Counted from the stretch's first letter, positions 1 through 10,767 are shown. The stretch: DNA of 64,000 nucleotides from Morinoia aosen (GCA_030386875.1 CM059580.1:2384838-2448837); one strand, 5' to 3'. Made by a program: numbers and translations. The notes: generated by a model from the sequence alone, not told the origin.

Positions 1-2
1 CC

Positions 3-1361
3 CAGTATGGAGCAGATCGGCAAACCTTGCTCCGTCTTTATATGGGTCTACTAAAGCCAAAATTGGACTATGGCTCAGAAGCTTATAGCTCTGCATGTGC
101 TACCCTAATGAAATCATTGCACACTGTGCAGAATTCTGCCCTTCGGGTAGCTACTGGTGCGTTCAAAAGTTCACCTATCTTATCTCTCCATGCAGAAACC
201 GGAATAAAACCTTTAGCGTATTACCTGGAAATAAAGATCGTAAACTATTATCTTAGACTGCTCTCTGATCCTGCTCAACAAATTCTCTCAAAAATTCGCT
301 GTGCTTCGGGACGCCTGCATGCAAACGAAAGAAGCCCCAAACCATTTTATCTTCGCCTGCAAACGATACTAAGAAACTATGACATCTCACTGGAGTGCGT
401 GGCTCCGGAAAGCGTCTCCCCCATTGCGCCGTGGGTCTCTCCCCCGATAGCTGTCTGCAGTGAACTGGCTGACCTGCATAAACGACTGCTTGGTGCAGCC
501 CCATCCAGAGCCCTATTCCTCGATCACTTCGTACGTCACTCTGAAACAGCTGTCTTCTTTACCGATGGATCTAGAACTGAACATGGCACGGCATATGCAG
601 CCGTCCATGGGTTAAACATACTAGCGGTCAAACTCCCTTCAGTGGCTTCGGTGTTCACAGCTGAGTTGTGTGCAATACTGTCCGCGGTGCGCGCATCTCG
701 AGCGGTGGATACGAGTATGATCACAATCGTCTCAGACTGTCGTAGCGCCCTACAAAGTATGATAAAACCCTGCAACACCCATCCTATAATAACGCAGATC
801 CTAACGCTGATGACTGAGATCGGAAAACATTATACATTGTGCTGGGTGCCTAGCCATGTGGGTGTGGCGGGGAACGAAAGAGCTGACGAGGCTGCACAGT
901 CTGCCACCCAACGAGAGCGCCAGATACGCAAAGGAATGCCTCGCGGAGACTTCGCATGTGCCTTTAAAAGACTCGTCCATCAAAATTGGAATCATGACTG
1001 GCGTGAAGTGACTGAGAACAAACTCCGAGAAATTAAGGACACGACGCAACCCCTCCGAACAAGCTGCTGGACCAACCGGGAGTGGGAGATAAAGCTGTGT
1101 CGCCTCCGTATTGGACATACACTTCTAACGCATGAGTATTTGATGAACGGGACTGCGCCGCCGCAATGTCTCCAGTGTCAAGTTACTGTGAGTGTAAAAC
1201 ACATTCTCACCGAGTGCCAACGATATGCTGCACTAAGACGCCGTTACTTCGGTCGGAGCGAGGTGGTGATGAGCGAGTTGCTGGGAGACTCGGGCCCGGT
1301 TGAATTGGGGGGAGGCCTCTATAGGTTTCTCCAAGAAGCTGACTTATTCTATGTAATCTAA
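3..1361 (+). CDS. Non-LTR retrotransposon ORF2 fragment: RT C-terminal region, RNase H domain and CCHC motif
   Basis: This is the C-terminal part of a LINE polyprotein. The frame is open to the left window edge, so the reverse transcriptase and endonuclease lie outside or are lost. The first residues (YGADRQTLLRLYMGLLKPKL, then DYGSEAY) are the post-RT segment typical of Jockey/I-type elements. An RNase H domain follows, with its acidic residues in FFTDGSR, FTAELCAI, IVSDCRSAL and the PSHVGVAGNERADEAA block. Near the end is a zinc-knuckle-like C-x2-C-x7-H-x4-C (CLQCQVTVSVKHILTEC). The frame reads without an internal stop to TAA at 1361, so the copy is probably young. RNase H cleaves the RNA strand of the RNA/DNA hybrid during retrotransposition. 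The RNase H together with the TAA-repeat tail points to the I clade; Jockey is the alternative. Confidence 0.93.
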   Translation, partial: QYGADRQTLLRLYMGLLKPKLDYGSEAYSSACATLMKSLHTVQNSALRVATGAFKSSPILSLHAETGIKPLAYYLEIKIVNYYLRLLSDPAQQILSKIRCASGRLHANERSPKPFYLRLQTILRNYDISLECVAPESVSPIAPWVSPPIAVCSELADLHKRLLGAAPSRALFLDHFVRHSETAVFFTDGSRTEHGTAYAAVHGLNILAVKLPSVASVFTAELCAILSAVRASRAVDTSMITIVSDCRSALQSMIKPCNTHPIITQILTLMTEIGKHYTLCWVPSHVGVAGNERADEAAQSATQRERQIRKGMPRGDFACAFKRLVHQNWNHDWREVTENKLREIKDTTQPLRTSCWTNREWEIKLCRLRIGHTLLTHEYLMNGTAPPQCLQCQVTVSVKHILTECQRYAALRRRYFGRSEVVMSELLGDSGPVELGGGLYRFLQEADLFYVI

Positions 1362-1531
1362 TTTCCCATGAGTTCTAAATTATAAAGACAGGCAAATTGA
1401 TAGTGATGCCATTTATAATTTTAGTTTGAATTGTGCTTGAAATGTAATATGTTACTGCGACTCACTGTGCGGATCACTTGTTAGTGGTAACGGTGGTTAA
1501 ACAATTACAATAATAATAATAATAATAATAA
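3..1531 (+). mobile_element. 5'-truncated (by window edge) I/Jockey-type LINE with 3' UTR and TAA-repeat tail
   Basis: After the ORF there is a roughly 140-bp 3' UTR that ends in about eight AAT/TAA triplets (1507-1531). Drosophila I elements end in TAA repeats rather than poly(A), and they also carry RNase H, so this tail supports an I-clade assignment. The 5' end lies outside the window, so a target-site duplication cannot be checked. Confidence 0.85.
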
Positions 1532-1599
1532 CACTCGTGACATGTGAAGGGAAGGGGGTTGGGGATAGTCCGCAGCCACAATGGTTCCTCCATTGTAGG

Positions 1600-2062
1600 G
1601 ACTAGAGACATTTAAGGAACAATGTTTTATTCCAAACAAGCCCGACACACACCACCTGGTACACTGGTATATCAAATGTCTCATAACTAACACCAGGACG
1701 CCATGACGGTTGGTATATCAAATGCCTCATAACTAACACCAGGACGCCATGACGGTTGGTATATCAAATGTCTCATAACTAACACCAGGACACCATGACG
1801 GTTGGTATATCAAATGCCTCATAACTAACACCAGGACGCCATGACGGTTGGTATATCAAATGCCTCATAACTAACACCAGGACGCCATGACGGTTACCCC
1901 CGGTCAAGTCGGTACCCATTTCCGACACCTGGGTAGAGTGGGGAATTGTGGCTGAGTTCTCCCTTTTCCCAACGGGGAAAAAAACGGGCGGCACTGCCGG
2001 GATTCGAACTCACGACTCCCAGTGAAGGACGCGCTCGCAACCACTGCGCCACGGTGACCAGG
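1600..2062 (-). mobile_element. tRNA-derived SINE, minus orientation, with an expanded internal repeat
   Basis: On the minus strand a tRNA-like head starts near 2062, with an A-box-like GTGGCGCAGTGG and a B-box GAGTTCGAATCCC. The family body follows (GGGAAAAGGGAGAACTC, then CCACTCTACCCAGGTGT and GGGTACCGACTTGACC), then the 46-bp repeat and a tail ending near 1600. The same body occurs at 28.9, 45.0 and 62.4 kb. The boxes are those of an internal Pol III promoter. It is a SINE rather than a functional tRNA because the head does not fold into a full cloverleaf and continues into the shared body. Confidence 0.82.
1666..1895. repeat. 46-bp tandem repeat, 5 copies, within the SINE
   Basis: Five near-identical units begin with GGTATATCAAATGCCTCAT at 1666, 1712, 1758, 1804 and 1850. 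The unit is the 3' body of the surrounding SINE (compare the single copy at 62530-62570), so this is a local tandem expansion of SINE sequence. Confidence 0.93.
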
Positions 2063-2180
2063 GATTACATGGTTGTGGGGGATATCAGGAGGATCGTCGG
2101 GATTTTAGAGGGATTACAAGCCCATGGCGAGGGGATTTATATCCTTGAGGGGATATCCCTTGGTACTCCTGGGGGATACA

Positions 2181-2460
2181 ACTAATGCATCTATGGGAAT
2201 TGGTACTCCCAGAGGGAAGATGTGAGGTACTGAGCTGACAGATGGGCCTTCCTTGTGTTGTAAATTATTTTTGTTTTGTTAAAGATTATCTTTTTCGGTT
2301 GACTGCTGTCCTGTTTTTCAGCACCTGATGCTTTCTTCTTCAACTTTTGTCTTGTTTCATGAACTTCCTTCCTGACTTGCTGTTTGTGTGTGCATAGATT
2401 CCACGTTCCCTTAACTCCACACTAAATAATGCCTTCCTCCGGCCTCTCTTTGAAAAACCT
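2181..2460 (+). mobile_element. Dispersed element DE1 (about 330 bp), copy 1
   Basis: DE1 is my working name for a family with 13 copies in this window. In order it has: CTATGGGAATTAGCGCTCCC; a GAGGTCCCGAGCTGAGAG / GTAGGCCTTCCTTG block; a conserved core CGGTTGACTGCTGTCCTG followed by TTTTTCAGCACC; TTCATGAACTTCTTTC; GCGTAGATTCCGCGTTCCC; TACTAAATGGTGCCTTC; and, in full copies, a (TCTAA)n tail. I see no coding capacity or tRNA head, so it is SINE-like and unclassified. This copy lacks the tail and ends in CGGCCTCTCTTTG. Confidence 0.8.
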
Positions 2461-2751
2461 GACGTTTAAATATGCGTCCGATCCCCAATTTATCTCGGTG
2501 TTTTTATTTAAAAAATCAAAAATTTCATTTCAGAAAATAACTTGCTTGCAAATGAAGCCAGTTCAAAGAATAACGATGAAAAAGAAAAAGAGGATAAAAA
2601 GAAAACCGTACATTTATTTCTTTTATAAAGTGCAACACAAAATGTGTTGCGCATTTTTAGATTCTGAATATTTCTTGAGAAGGAGTAAAAAATTATTTTA
2701 TTTGCTGCATTTTAGTTATTTTGACGGTTGAACGTTTTTCGATGCCACGTC

Positions 2752-5083
2752 CACCTGCCGCGTGGTGGCAACGCCTCGTCCACTGCCGCGTGGTGGCAAC
2801 GCCACGTCCACTGCCGCCCGCGTGGTTGCAACGCCACGTCCACTGCCGCGTGGTGGCAACGCCACGTCCACTGCCGCATGGTGGCAACACCACGTCCACT
2901 GCCGCATGGTGGCAACGCCACGTCCACTGCCGCATGGTGGCAACGCCACGTCCACTGCCGTGTGGTGGCAACACCACGTCCACTGCCGCCCGCGTGGTTG
3001 CAACGCCACGTCCACTGCCGCGTGGTGGCAACGCCACGTCCACTGCCGCATGGTGGCAACACCACGTCCACTGCCGCATGGTGGCAACGCCACGTCCACT
3101 GCCGCGTGGTGGCAACACCACGTCCACTGCCGCGTGGTGGCAACACCACGTCCACTGCCGCATGGTGGCAACGCCACGTCCACTGCCGCATGGTGGCAAC
3201 GCCACGTCCACTGCCGCGTGGTGGCAACACCACGTCCACTGCCGCATGGTGGCAACACCACGTCCACTGCCGCGTGGTGGCAACACCACGTCCACTGCCG
3301 CATGGTGGCAACACCACGTCCACTGCCGCGTGGTGGCAACGCCACGTCCACTGCCGCGTGGTGGCAACGCCACGTCCACTGCCGCGTGGTGGCAACGCCA
3401 CGTCCACTGCCGCGTGGTGGCAACACCACGTCCACTGCCGCGTGGTGGCAACACCACGTCCACTGCCGCGTGGTGGCAACGCCACGTCCACCTGCCGCGT
3501 GGTGGCAACGCCACGTCCACTGCCGCGTGGTGGCAACACCACGTCCACTGCCGCGTGGTGGCAACGCCACGTCCACTGCCGCATGGTGGCAACACCACGT
3601 CCACCTGCCGCATGGTGGCAACACCACGTCCACTGCCGCGTGGTGGCAACGCCTCGTCCACTGCCGCGTGGTGGCAACACCACGTCCACTGCCGCATGGT
3701 GGCAACACCACGTCCACTGCCGCATGGTGGCAACACCACGTCCACTGCCGCATGGTGGCAACACCACGTCCACTGCCGCATGGTGGCAACACCACGTCCA
3801 CTGCCGCATGGTGGCAACACCACGTCCACTGCCGCATGGTGGCAACACCACGTCCACTGCCGCGTGGTGGCAACGCCTCGTCCACTGCCGCGTGGTGGCA
3901 ACACCTCGTCCACTGCCGCGTGGTGGCAACGCCACGTCCACTGCCGCGTGGTGGCAACGCCTCGTCCACTGCCGCGTGGTGGCAACGCCTCGTCCACTGC
4001 CGCATGGTGGCAACGCCACGTCCACTGCCGCGTGGTGGCAACGCCACGTCCACTGCCGCGTGGTGGCAACACCACGTCCACTGCCGCGTGGTGGCAACGC
4101 CACGTCCACTGCCGCGTGGTGGCAACGCCTCGTCCACTGCCGCGTGGTGGCAACGCCTCGTCCACTGCCGCATGGTGGCAACGCCACGACCACTGCCGCG
4201 TGGTGGCAACGCCACGTCCACTGCCGCGTGGTGGCAACACCACGTCCACTGCCGCGTGGTGGCAACGCCACGTCCACCTGCCGCGTGGTGGCAACGCCTC
4301 GTCCACTGCCGCATGGTGGCAACGCCACGTCCACTGCCGCGTTGTGGCAACACCACGTCCACTGCCGCATGGTGGCAACACCACGTCCACTGCCGCGTGG
4401 TGGCAACACCTCGTCCACTGCCGCGTGGTGGCAACACCACGTCCACTGCCGCATGGTGGCAACGCCTCGTCCACTGCCGCATGGTGGCAACGCCTCGTCC
4501 ACTGCCGCGTGGTGGCAACGCCTCGTCCACTGCCGCGTTGTGGCAACGCCTCGTCCACTGCCGCGTGGTGGCAACACCACGTCCACTGCCGCGTGGTGGC
4601 AACGCCTCGTCCACTGCCGCGTGGTGGCAACGCCACGTCCACTGCCGCATGGTGGCAACACCACGTCCACTGCCGCGTGGTGGCAACGCCACGTCCACTG
4701 CCGCGTGGTGGCAACGCCACGTCCACTGCCGCGTGGTGGCAACGCCACGTCCACTGCCGCGTGGTGGCAACGCCACGTCCACTGCCGCGTGGTGGCAACG
4801 CCACGTCCACTGTCGCGTGGTGGCAACGCCACGTCCACTGCCGCGTGGTGGCAACGCCACGTCCACTGCCGCGTGGTGGCAACGCCACGTCCACTGCCGC
4901 GTGGTGGCAACGCCACGTCCACTGCCGCGTGGTGGCAACGCCACGTCCACTGCCGCGTGGTGGCAACGCCACGTCCACTGCCGCGTGGTGGCAACGCCAC
5001 GTCCACTGCCGCGTGGTGGCAACGCCACGTCCACTGCCGCGTGGTGGCAACGCCACGTCCACTGCCACGTGGTGGCAACTCGT
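2752..5083. repeat. 28-bp minisatellite, about 83 copies
   Basis: The consensus unit on the plus strand is CCACTGCCGCGTGGTGGC followed by AACGCCACGT. Variation is mostly G/A at two positions (CGCGTGG/CGCATGG and AACGCC/AACACC) and CCACG/CCTCG; the right third is almost uniform. The unit contains a short inverted repeat (CGTGG...CCACG) that could form hairpins. Because 28 is not a multiple of 3 and no frame holds a stop, several 790-805-codon frames run through it on both strands; none is a gene. Confidence 0.97.
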
Positions 5084-6185
5084 GCAGGTATGTTTATCAT
5101 TTTACTTTCTTTAAATATTCTAATTTAATTCAGACTTTATTTTAATTTTGTATTTACTTTAATTTTAAATTCATTTATATTTTGGATTTCCTTTAATTTT
5201 GAATTTACTCATTTTTGAATTTTCTTTGATTTTGAATTTACTTTAATGTTCAATTTTCTTTGATGTTCAATTTTCTTTAACGTTGAATTGTCTTTAATTT
5301 TGAATTTGATTTAATTTTTAATTTTCTTTAATATTGAATTATCTTAAATTCGAATTATCTTAAATTCGAATTATCTTTAATTTTGAATTCTTGTTAATTT
5401 TGAATTTCTTGAGGAATTTTTTTTAATTTTAAGGAGAATTACCCCTGAGGGGTAATTCTTTTTTTGTGTTGTTTTAATTCATGAATTTTTATATACATAC
5501 TATATTGATAACAATATTAATGTGTTCATGGATTAATATTTTTGAATAAATATAGTATAAGTAAATGAGGTAGGTGTAAATTATGTATGTTTATAACATA
5601 TAACAACATAATATTTTATATAACGTTTTTCTCGAATTTCTGAACCCAACTCAAATTTTTTCATCAATTTTTTTTTAATTGCACGTCATATCTACTTAAA
5701 CAAACTAGCGGTTGATTATGTTGCAGTCTAAGGATTATCTTTGCTTCTCTTTCACCTGAAAATGTTAAATGTAAGTTTATTTTAATAGGATCGTGTGGAG
5801 ATCTGAAGCCATGAGCTATTTTTTCCAAATAACTTTACTTTACATATTTTTATATATATATATATATATAAAATAAAATAATAAATATATATATAGGTGT
5901 CATAAATACAGATTGAAGTCAAACTATTAAAGCTAATTTTATTAAAAATATTAACAAAAAATACCGATTCAGGTTAAAATATTAATGTTCATTTTGTTAA
6001 AAGTATTGGCAAAAATGCAGAATGTCAACGTCCTTGTTATCACCTGGTGCTACTCCTCTGTTGCCTGAGCATGGCTGTTGTCTTGTGTAGTAGTTGTTGT
6101 GCTTAACATTCTGTATTTTTGTTAATATTTTCAACGTAATTAGCTTCAATATTATTTTACTATCTTTATTCAATATTCTGAAGGC
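5084..6185. other. AT-rich non-coding stretch
   Basis: There is no gene here. 5100-5450 is a degenerate TTTTGAATTTACTTTAA-type repeat with a hairpin-like GAATTACCCC/GGGGTAATTC at about 5433-5458. 5850-5895 is a TA microsatellite. 5905-6130 holds inverted, AT-rich low-complexity segments. Confidence 0.7.
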
Positions 6186-6510
6186 TTGCTCCTTAGGGGG
6201 ACACTACTGTTGTAGCTATGGGAATCACCCCTCACGGGACTATGTGAGGTCCCGAGCTGAGGGTGAGGTAGGCCTTCCTTGTGTAGAAATAGAATAGGTT
6301 TTTTTGTTGTGTTACGGACCATCTTTTTTCGGTTGACTGCTGTCCTGTTTTTCAGCACCTATTGCTTTCTTCTTCTACTTTTGTCTTGTTTCATGTACTT
6401 CTTTCTTAGCTTACTGTTTCTGTGCACCTTGTGCGTAGATTCCGCGTTCCCTTAGCTCCATACTAAATGGTGCCTTCATCCTTCCTCTCTTCGAACATCT
6501 CCGTGGAATT
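6186..6510 (+). mobile_element. DE1 copy 2
   Basis: This copy runs from GGGGGACACTACTGTTG through the conserved core to CATCCTTCCTCTCTTCG. It lacks the TCTAA tail. It lies downstream of the 3' end of the secreted-protein gene and opposite to it. Confidence 0.8.
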
Positions 6511-6711
6511 TGTTGAATTTCATGTCAAAATATCAGGATACTAAAATAGAAATATTTAACACAATTTATTTCACGCAAACATTTACTGAAGCCAATTTGG
6601 AAAACGCAATTTTGCTTCTCTAAATTTCCGGCTTATTCGAACTTTGCTTGGCGGTGTACTAACTTATTTTAAAATTAAGGAATTGTCCAATTGAAACGCG
6701 TTGGGATCAAC

Positions 6712-6717
6712 TTTATT
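6712..6717 (-). terminator. Candidate poly(A) signal of the secreted-protein gene
   Basis: AATAAA on the minus strand (TTTATT on plus), about 415 bases downstream of the stop codon at 7131. It is the first canonical hexamer I find downstream on that strand. Confidence 0.5.
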
Positions 6718-7130
6718 GGTATACAGCATGGGTTGTTACAGCTGAAATTCAACTCTAATATTGCTAGAAAGATTGAATTGTTTAGGTCTAAGCCTATAGA
6801 TGTAACCGCTATACAATTCTTCTTTATAGGCCTACCAATGATGTCGCTGTACATTCCTTCGTTATAGGGCTATATATGTAACCGCTATACATTCTTCGGT
6901 ATAAACCTATACAAATTATACATTCCTTTGCTATATAGGCTTATCAATGTAACCCCTATACATTCCTTCACTATAGGGTTATCAATTCATGGCTACTCAC
7001 TCCACCAGTAACTTCCAATAACTACATGGCTGTAGCTAACCAGCATCCTACCAACTACACAGCTACTCTACATACAAACCATAATACATAAGTAACAAAT
7101 GCACAAAAAAAACATGAGCGGGACTTTATG

Positions 7131-8369
7131 TTAACCTGCGATCGAGTTGAAGAAGAAAGTACCACTTTGTGGTACGTGTGAAAACCGGTACCTGAAACCA
7201 GAAAACCGCCCTCTCGATGTCAGTAGAGGTACCGCGAAATGGTTTTGCACGGCTTGCGCGTCCGGTTGGACGGTTTCGGCGACCGGTTGTTCGGACTGGT
7301 CGACTGTGGTTGCTAAGGCATGGTCCTCTACAACCACCGGTGGTTCTTGCGGTTGTCCTTGTACTGAAGTGGTTTCAATTACTGGTTGTTGTGGTAGTTC
7401 TTGCACTATGGTATCCTTCACTGGTAGTTGTGGTTCTTGCACTGTAGAAGTGGTATCTTGCACTGTAGAAGTGGTATCTTGCGCAGTAGAAGTGGTATCA
7501 TGCGCTGTAGAAGTAGTATCCTGCACTGTAGGAGCGGTATCCTTAGGCCCAACTTCTGGACCAACTTCGACAACAGGCATGGATTCCATCACAACAGCTT
7601 CCGTAGTGGACTCGACTGTGGTAGGATCGTTAATAGGATCCTGTACTGGGGTTTGTCCTGTGACAACTTCAGGGGACACTTGAGTTTCCGCTTGAGAGAC
7701 AACTGCATTATGGGGTTGTGTGCTCACAAGGTTGAGTAGGTCAGGTCTGTTGAGGTTGACAGACGCCAGACGTAGCCAGGTGTTGATGAAGTTGTCGTAT
7801 GCTTTGTAGGTCTCCGTCTCGAATGGCGAAATGGGTGTGGGTACTTGCTCGGCAATAGGATCTACCACTTCAAGGGTAGGATCTACCACGTCAAGAGTAG
7901 GATCTACCACGTCAAGAGTAGGATCTACCACTTCAAGAGTAGGATCTACCACTTCAGGAGGTGTTTGATCCTCAATAGCTGGTTCTTGAGGCTGGGCAGT
8001 CAAAGAGAAAGAGTCATCCACGGCGGATAACGATCCAGCGGACGCTGCTTCAACCGTCCCCGTACCTTCCGGAATCTCAACATTTTGCGTAGCCTGGACG
8101 TCGACTAGTCCCAATTTGGGTAGATCTTCTCGGGTCACTACCACGGAGTCCCCAGGGAAGTCCTGGGACACCGGGACCACTACTGGGACAAATGATGGAT
8201 GGACTGGCCCTTCTACGACCCCAACGGTGTTGGGACTTGAGAAGGGGTGGGTGAGGGTAGACGGTGTGTGGACTGTGCGATACGAGAAGTGGATTGGTTG
8301 GCTGAATCTGTGCTGGGGTAGACTGGATACGCCCGCACCAATCGCCATGCAGCAAACCGCTGCGGTTAC
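7131..8369 (-). CDS. Secreted-protein gene, exon 2
   Basis: The acceptor is TTGCTATGGCAG just 5' of 8369. The exon is 1239 bases, phase 0, with stop TAA at 7131-7133. The first residues (VTAAVCCMAIGAG) complete the hydrophobic core of the signal peptide begun in exon 1. The 21-bp internal repeats lie at 7850-7970 (VVDPTLE type) and 7440-7530 (TTSTAQD type). Confidence 0.85.
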   Translation of the reverse strand, partial: VTAAVCCMAIGAGVSSLPQHRFSQPIHFSYRTVHTPSTLTHPFSSPNTVGVVEGPVHPSFVPVVVPVSQDFPGDSVVVTREDLPKLGLVDVQATQNVEIPEGTGTVEAASAGSLSAVDDSFSLTAQPQEPAIEDQTPPEVVDPTLEVVDPTLDVVDPTLDVVDPTLEVVDPIAEQVPTPISPFETETYKAYDNFINTWLRLASVNLNRPDLLNLVSTQPHNAVVSQAETQVSPEVVTGQTPVQDPINDPTTVESTTEAVVMESMPVVEVGPEVGPKDTAPTVQDTTSTAHDTTSTAQDTTSTVQDTTSTVQEPQLPVKDTIVQELPQQPVIETTSVQGQPQEPPVVVEDHALATTVDQSEQPVAETVQPDAQAVQNHFAVPLLTSRGRFSGFRYRFSHVPQSGTFFFNSIAG

Positions 8370-9755
8370 CTGCCATAGCAAAAACATAGTTCTTTATTAG
8401 TTTTATTTATTAATTTGCACTTTCGTACGCTGCGATTGCCTGCCTCGACGTAAAAATAATTTCTTAGTAGTTTTGTTTATTACTTAACGCATCTCTTGGC
8501 TTTCAGAAAGTTTGTACTTGGGTATAAATTTTATTATCTACCAAAGAATTTAAATTAGGTACTGCTTATTCATCATTAACCCGATGGATACGATTACCGA
8601 GCAAACAGATTATTTTCATAAATTTGTTTAACACTTTAACCGCAACTACTAAATATTAAGTTCAACACCAAACTCAAATTAAAAGTCAACTGCAACGCGC
8701 GATGTTGAAAATAGCAAACATGAACTGGATCGTGCCTTCATTTAGCTTTGATTAATTATTTATGGAAATTGTGTTTGTGACTACTGGTCGGTCTGCAGCG
8801 TTCTGAAAATTACCTCCGTGTACCACCGGTGGGTCACGCTGCGGTCAAAGTGTTAATTATAATAAGCTTTGAAAATTACATATTAGGCAATTATTTATTT
8901 GTTAAGTAAATGTTGTGAAACACACAACTATTGATGGTTGAAGGGAGTTAATTAAACTTAGACGAATTGAAGGGTATCGTAATTGTGACAGAAAGAAAGG
9001 CTTAATTTTAATTTGAGGTTAGAAGTACGCTTGCATTTATGTGTGAAAAGTACTGCGACGTGACCCACCGGTGGTACACGGAGGGGATTTTCATAATGCT
9101 GCTGACCGATCAGTAATTGCAACCTCAATTGCCAAAAAATACTTAATTCTGCACCTACAAAATTAAACCATAAATTCCGATTGATATTTCTATGGAACTA
9201 TTTTCTTAAAAATCCCGATTTGTATATTTTTTATTTATATCACATACATTAGCTATTTCCGAATTTACATAATGTTAATGACGAGTCCTATTGATTTTAA
9301 CATGTGCTTAATTTTCGACTCAATATGGGATTTTTGGTTTTGAATTTTTTTATTTTAAATGTTTAACTTTTTTGAAAGATGATTTTTTTTGGGTGAATTC
9401 TAATGTATCGAATTTTGGATTGATTTCCTTAGCGTTAATTTCTGCGTAATGGAGAGTTGTAAAGTTCTGCAATATTTATCGGAATTATTTTAAAGTATTT
9501 GAAAATGGGCTCATAAAATTTGTTTATTTAGCCGAGAAATATTTTTCTTCAAATTTATACATTCCCACTCTTTCTGTTTATCATATGTACGCCTGATATA
9601 TATTTATATGAATTCGTTGTTTACGTTTTTTGTTGAATAGGCATACGAAAGTCAAACATCTACTACCATTTACTCAAATATATTTTAAATGTTACAATTA
9701 ATTTAACCGTACCTTAAAAATAAATGATTTTACTACGTACCAAAAAAGAGTTCAT
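7131..9755 (-). CDS. Secreted low-complexity protein, two exons (417 aa)
   Basis: I do not recognise the family. Exon 1 (9741-9755) encodes only MNSFL and ends at a GTACGT donor. Exon 2 (7131-8369) starts after TATGGCAG, and the join gives a classic signal peptide (MNSFLVTAAVCCMAIGAG). This is better than starting at the upstream ATG inside the intron (8387), which would read through the acceptor. The mature part is rich in V, P, T, D, E and Q, and has no cysteine after the signal. It carries two seven-residue repeats: VVDPTLE/D about five times, and TTSTAQD-like four times. The C-terminus is aromatic and basic (FSGFRYRFSHVPQSGTFFF). Extracellular matrix or cuticle is a reasonable guess from the composition, but no domain proves it. 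Confidence 0.82.
8628..8856 (+). mobile_element. TTAA-bounded MITE (family M1), copy 1
   Basis: The 229-bp element starts TTAACACTTTAACCGCAAC and ends GCTGCGGTCAAAGTGTTAA, which are inverted repeats of about 17 bp beginning with TTAA. The inner end carries the palindromic CACCGGTGGG. TTAA target sites are the mark of the piggyBac superfamily, so this is a candidate non-autonomous member. Related copies lie at 24911, 43566 and 53610. Confidence 0.78.
9053..9125 (-). mobile_element. Partial M1 MITE, inverted
   Basis: GCGACGTGACCCACCGGTGG, then TACACGGAGG, a gap, and CTGCTGACCGATCAGTA match the inverted right end of the MITE at 8628-8856. Only the terminal portion is recognisable. Confidence 0.55.
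9741..9755 (-). CDS. Secreted-protein gene, coding part of exon 1
   Basis: ATG AAC TCT TTT TTG, then the donor GTACGTAG on the minus strand. It lies about 56 bases downstream of the initiator inferred at 9811. A very short first coding exon that splits the signal peptide is common in arthropod secreted and cuticular genes. Confidence 0.78.
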
Positions 9756-9808
9756 GTTGCTTGGACCTCGCGACGCACTGACCCTCACACGGCGACTGCT
9801 CTCGCCAG

Positions 9809-9844
9809 ACTGACCCTGAATGTCATGGCGCGCCGCCTTATATA
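9809..9844 (-). promoter_or_regulatory. Core promoter of the secreted-protein gene: TATA box and initiator
   Basis: On the minus strand TATATAAGG lies at 9836-9844. About 33 bases downstream is TCAGT (9809-9813), the arthropod initiator, which places the transcription start near 9811. The region upstream to about 9990 is GC-rich, in contrast with the AT-rich surroundings. A second TCAGT lies at 9775-9779. Spacing, order and the following short 5' UTR agree with the gene model. Confidence 0.75.
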
Positions 9845-9849
9845 GGCTC

Positions 9850-10765
9850 CGGCCGCCGCCGCGCTGCCCGGCCGTCGCCGTTTGACTTTATGCGGTTGCC
9901 CGCTGCCCAAAAACATCGTCTCCCAAATACCACGCGGGTTCCCCTCATTTAGGAAAGAATGTGCGTGCAAATTTGTACTGCCTGGATGCACCTGAGAAGA
10001 GTTTTGGTGTGTGTAATAGAAGATAAAATTGAGATGTGTGGGGATATGATGTACCGAGTATTCTATTCGTTCTATTTATGAAAATTTAGGCATTTTGCTG
10101 AGTCGCTGTTCTGCTTTTTTTGTGTAATAAGAAATATAAAGTTGAGGTGATTTGTTATATGATGTACCGAGTATTCTACATGTTCTACTTATATTAATAT
10201 TACTCATGGTTGCTTTGCTGTATGGTACAGTGGGTATTCTAAATAGTGCATTTATTAGAATTAGGCACCGTTGCTTTTACATTTTCCAGTTTAGTGTATA
10301 GTTTTCTTGTTTAGTCTTATTTAGCTACGCGCCTTTTTTATTTGGTCACTACTTGTTTTCAGTTGAAAACAATAATAGTTGCAGAATAGTTACGTGTAGC
10401 ATTTTTTCGACTCAAACTGCTCTAAAAACATTTTAGGAATGGAGTTAGTGAAGCAGCGTAAAATGTTTATTTTACGTGAAAAATACAGGAGTCAAAACAG
10501 TAAAAAAAATAGGACTGTTGCAAATGGATGTGACTACGTGAGTTATGGAGAGTAGGCCTCCTGTGCAGCAAATTCTCTATTAAAACGTATGAATAGTTCT
10601 CAAAAAATATCGGGTCACTAATTCAAGTTTAAAAAAGTCATCGAGTTAGCGGTTTTGTGTGTGGTCTTGCGGTTTTGTGTGTGGTCTTGCGGTTTTGTGT
10701 GTGGTTTGCAGTCCGAGATGATGTAGCGACGAAAGCATTGCGTGTGTTCAGTTATTAAGTTAAAT
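9850..10765. other. Upstream flank of the secreted-protein gene, no gene seen
   Basis: The first 140 bases are GC-rich promoter-proximal DNA; the rest is AT-rich. Near-copies of GATGTACCGAGTATTCTA occur at about 10048 and 10162. GCGGTTTTGTGTGTGGTCTT is repeated almost three times at 10650-10705. Confidence 0.6.
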
Positions 10766-10767
10766 AT

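Larger units (their letters stand above)
8370..9740 (-). other. Intron 1 of the secreted-protein gene
   Basis: AT-rich intron of 1371 bases with GT/AG ends. It contains one complete TTAA-bounded MITE (8628-8856) and an inverted partial copy (about 9053-9125). I see no coding sequence in it. Confidence 0.75.

Noticed and set aside
2693..5145. Overlapping frames of about 790-805 codons on both strands
   Set aside because: Stop-free 28-bp unit read in several frames; translation is purely periodic.
8364..8387. Start codon of the secreted protein at the in-frame ATG at 8387
   Set aside because: It lies 5' of a good acceptor (TATGGCAG), and exon 1 at 9741-9755 supplies a better signal peptide start directly downstream of the promoter.
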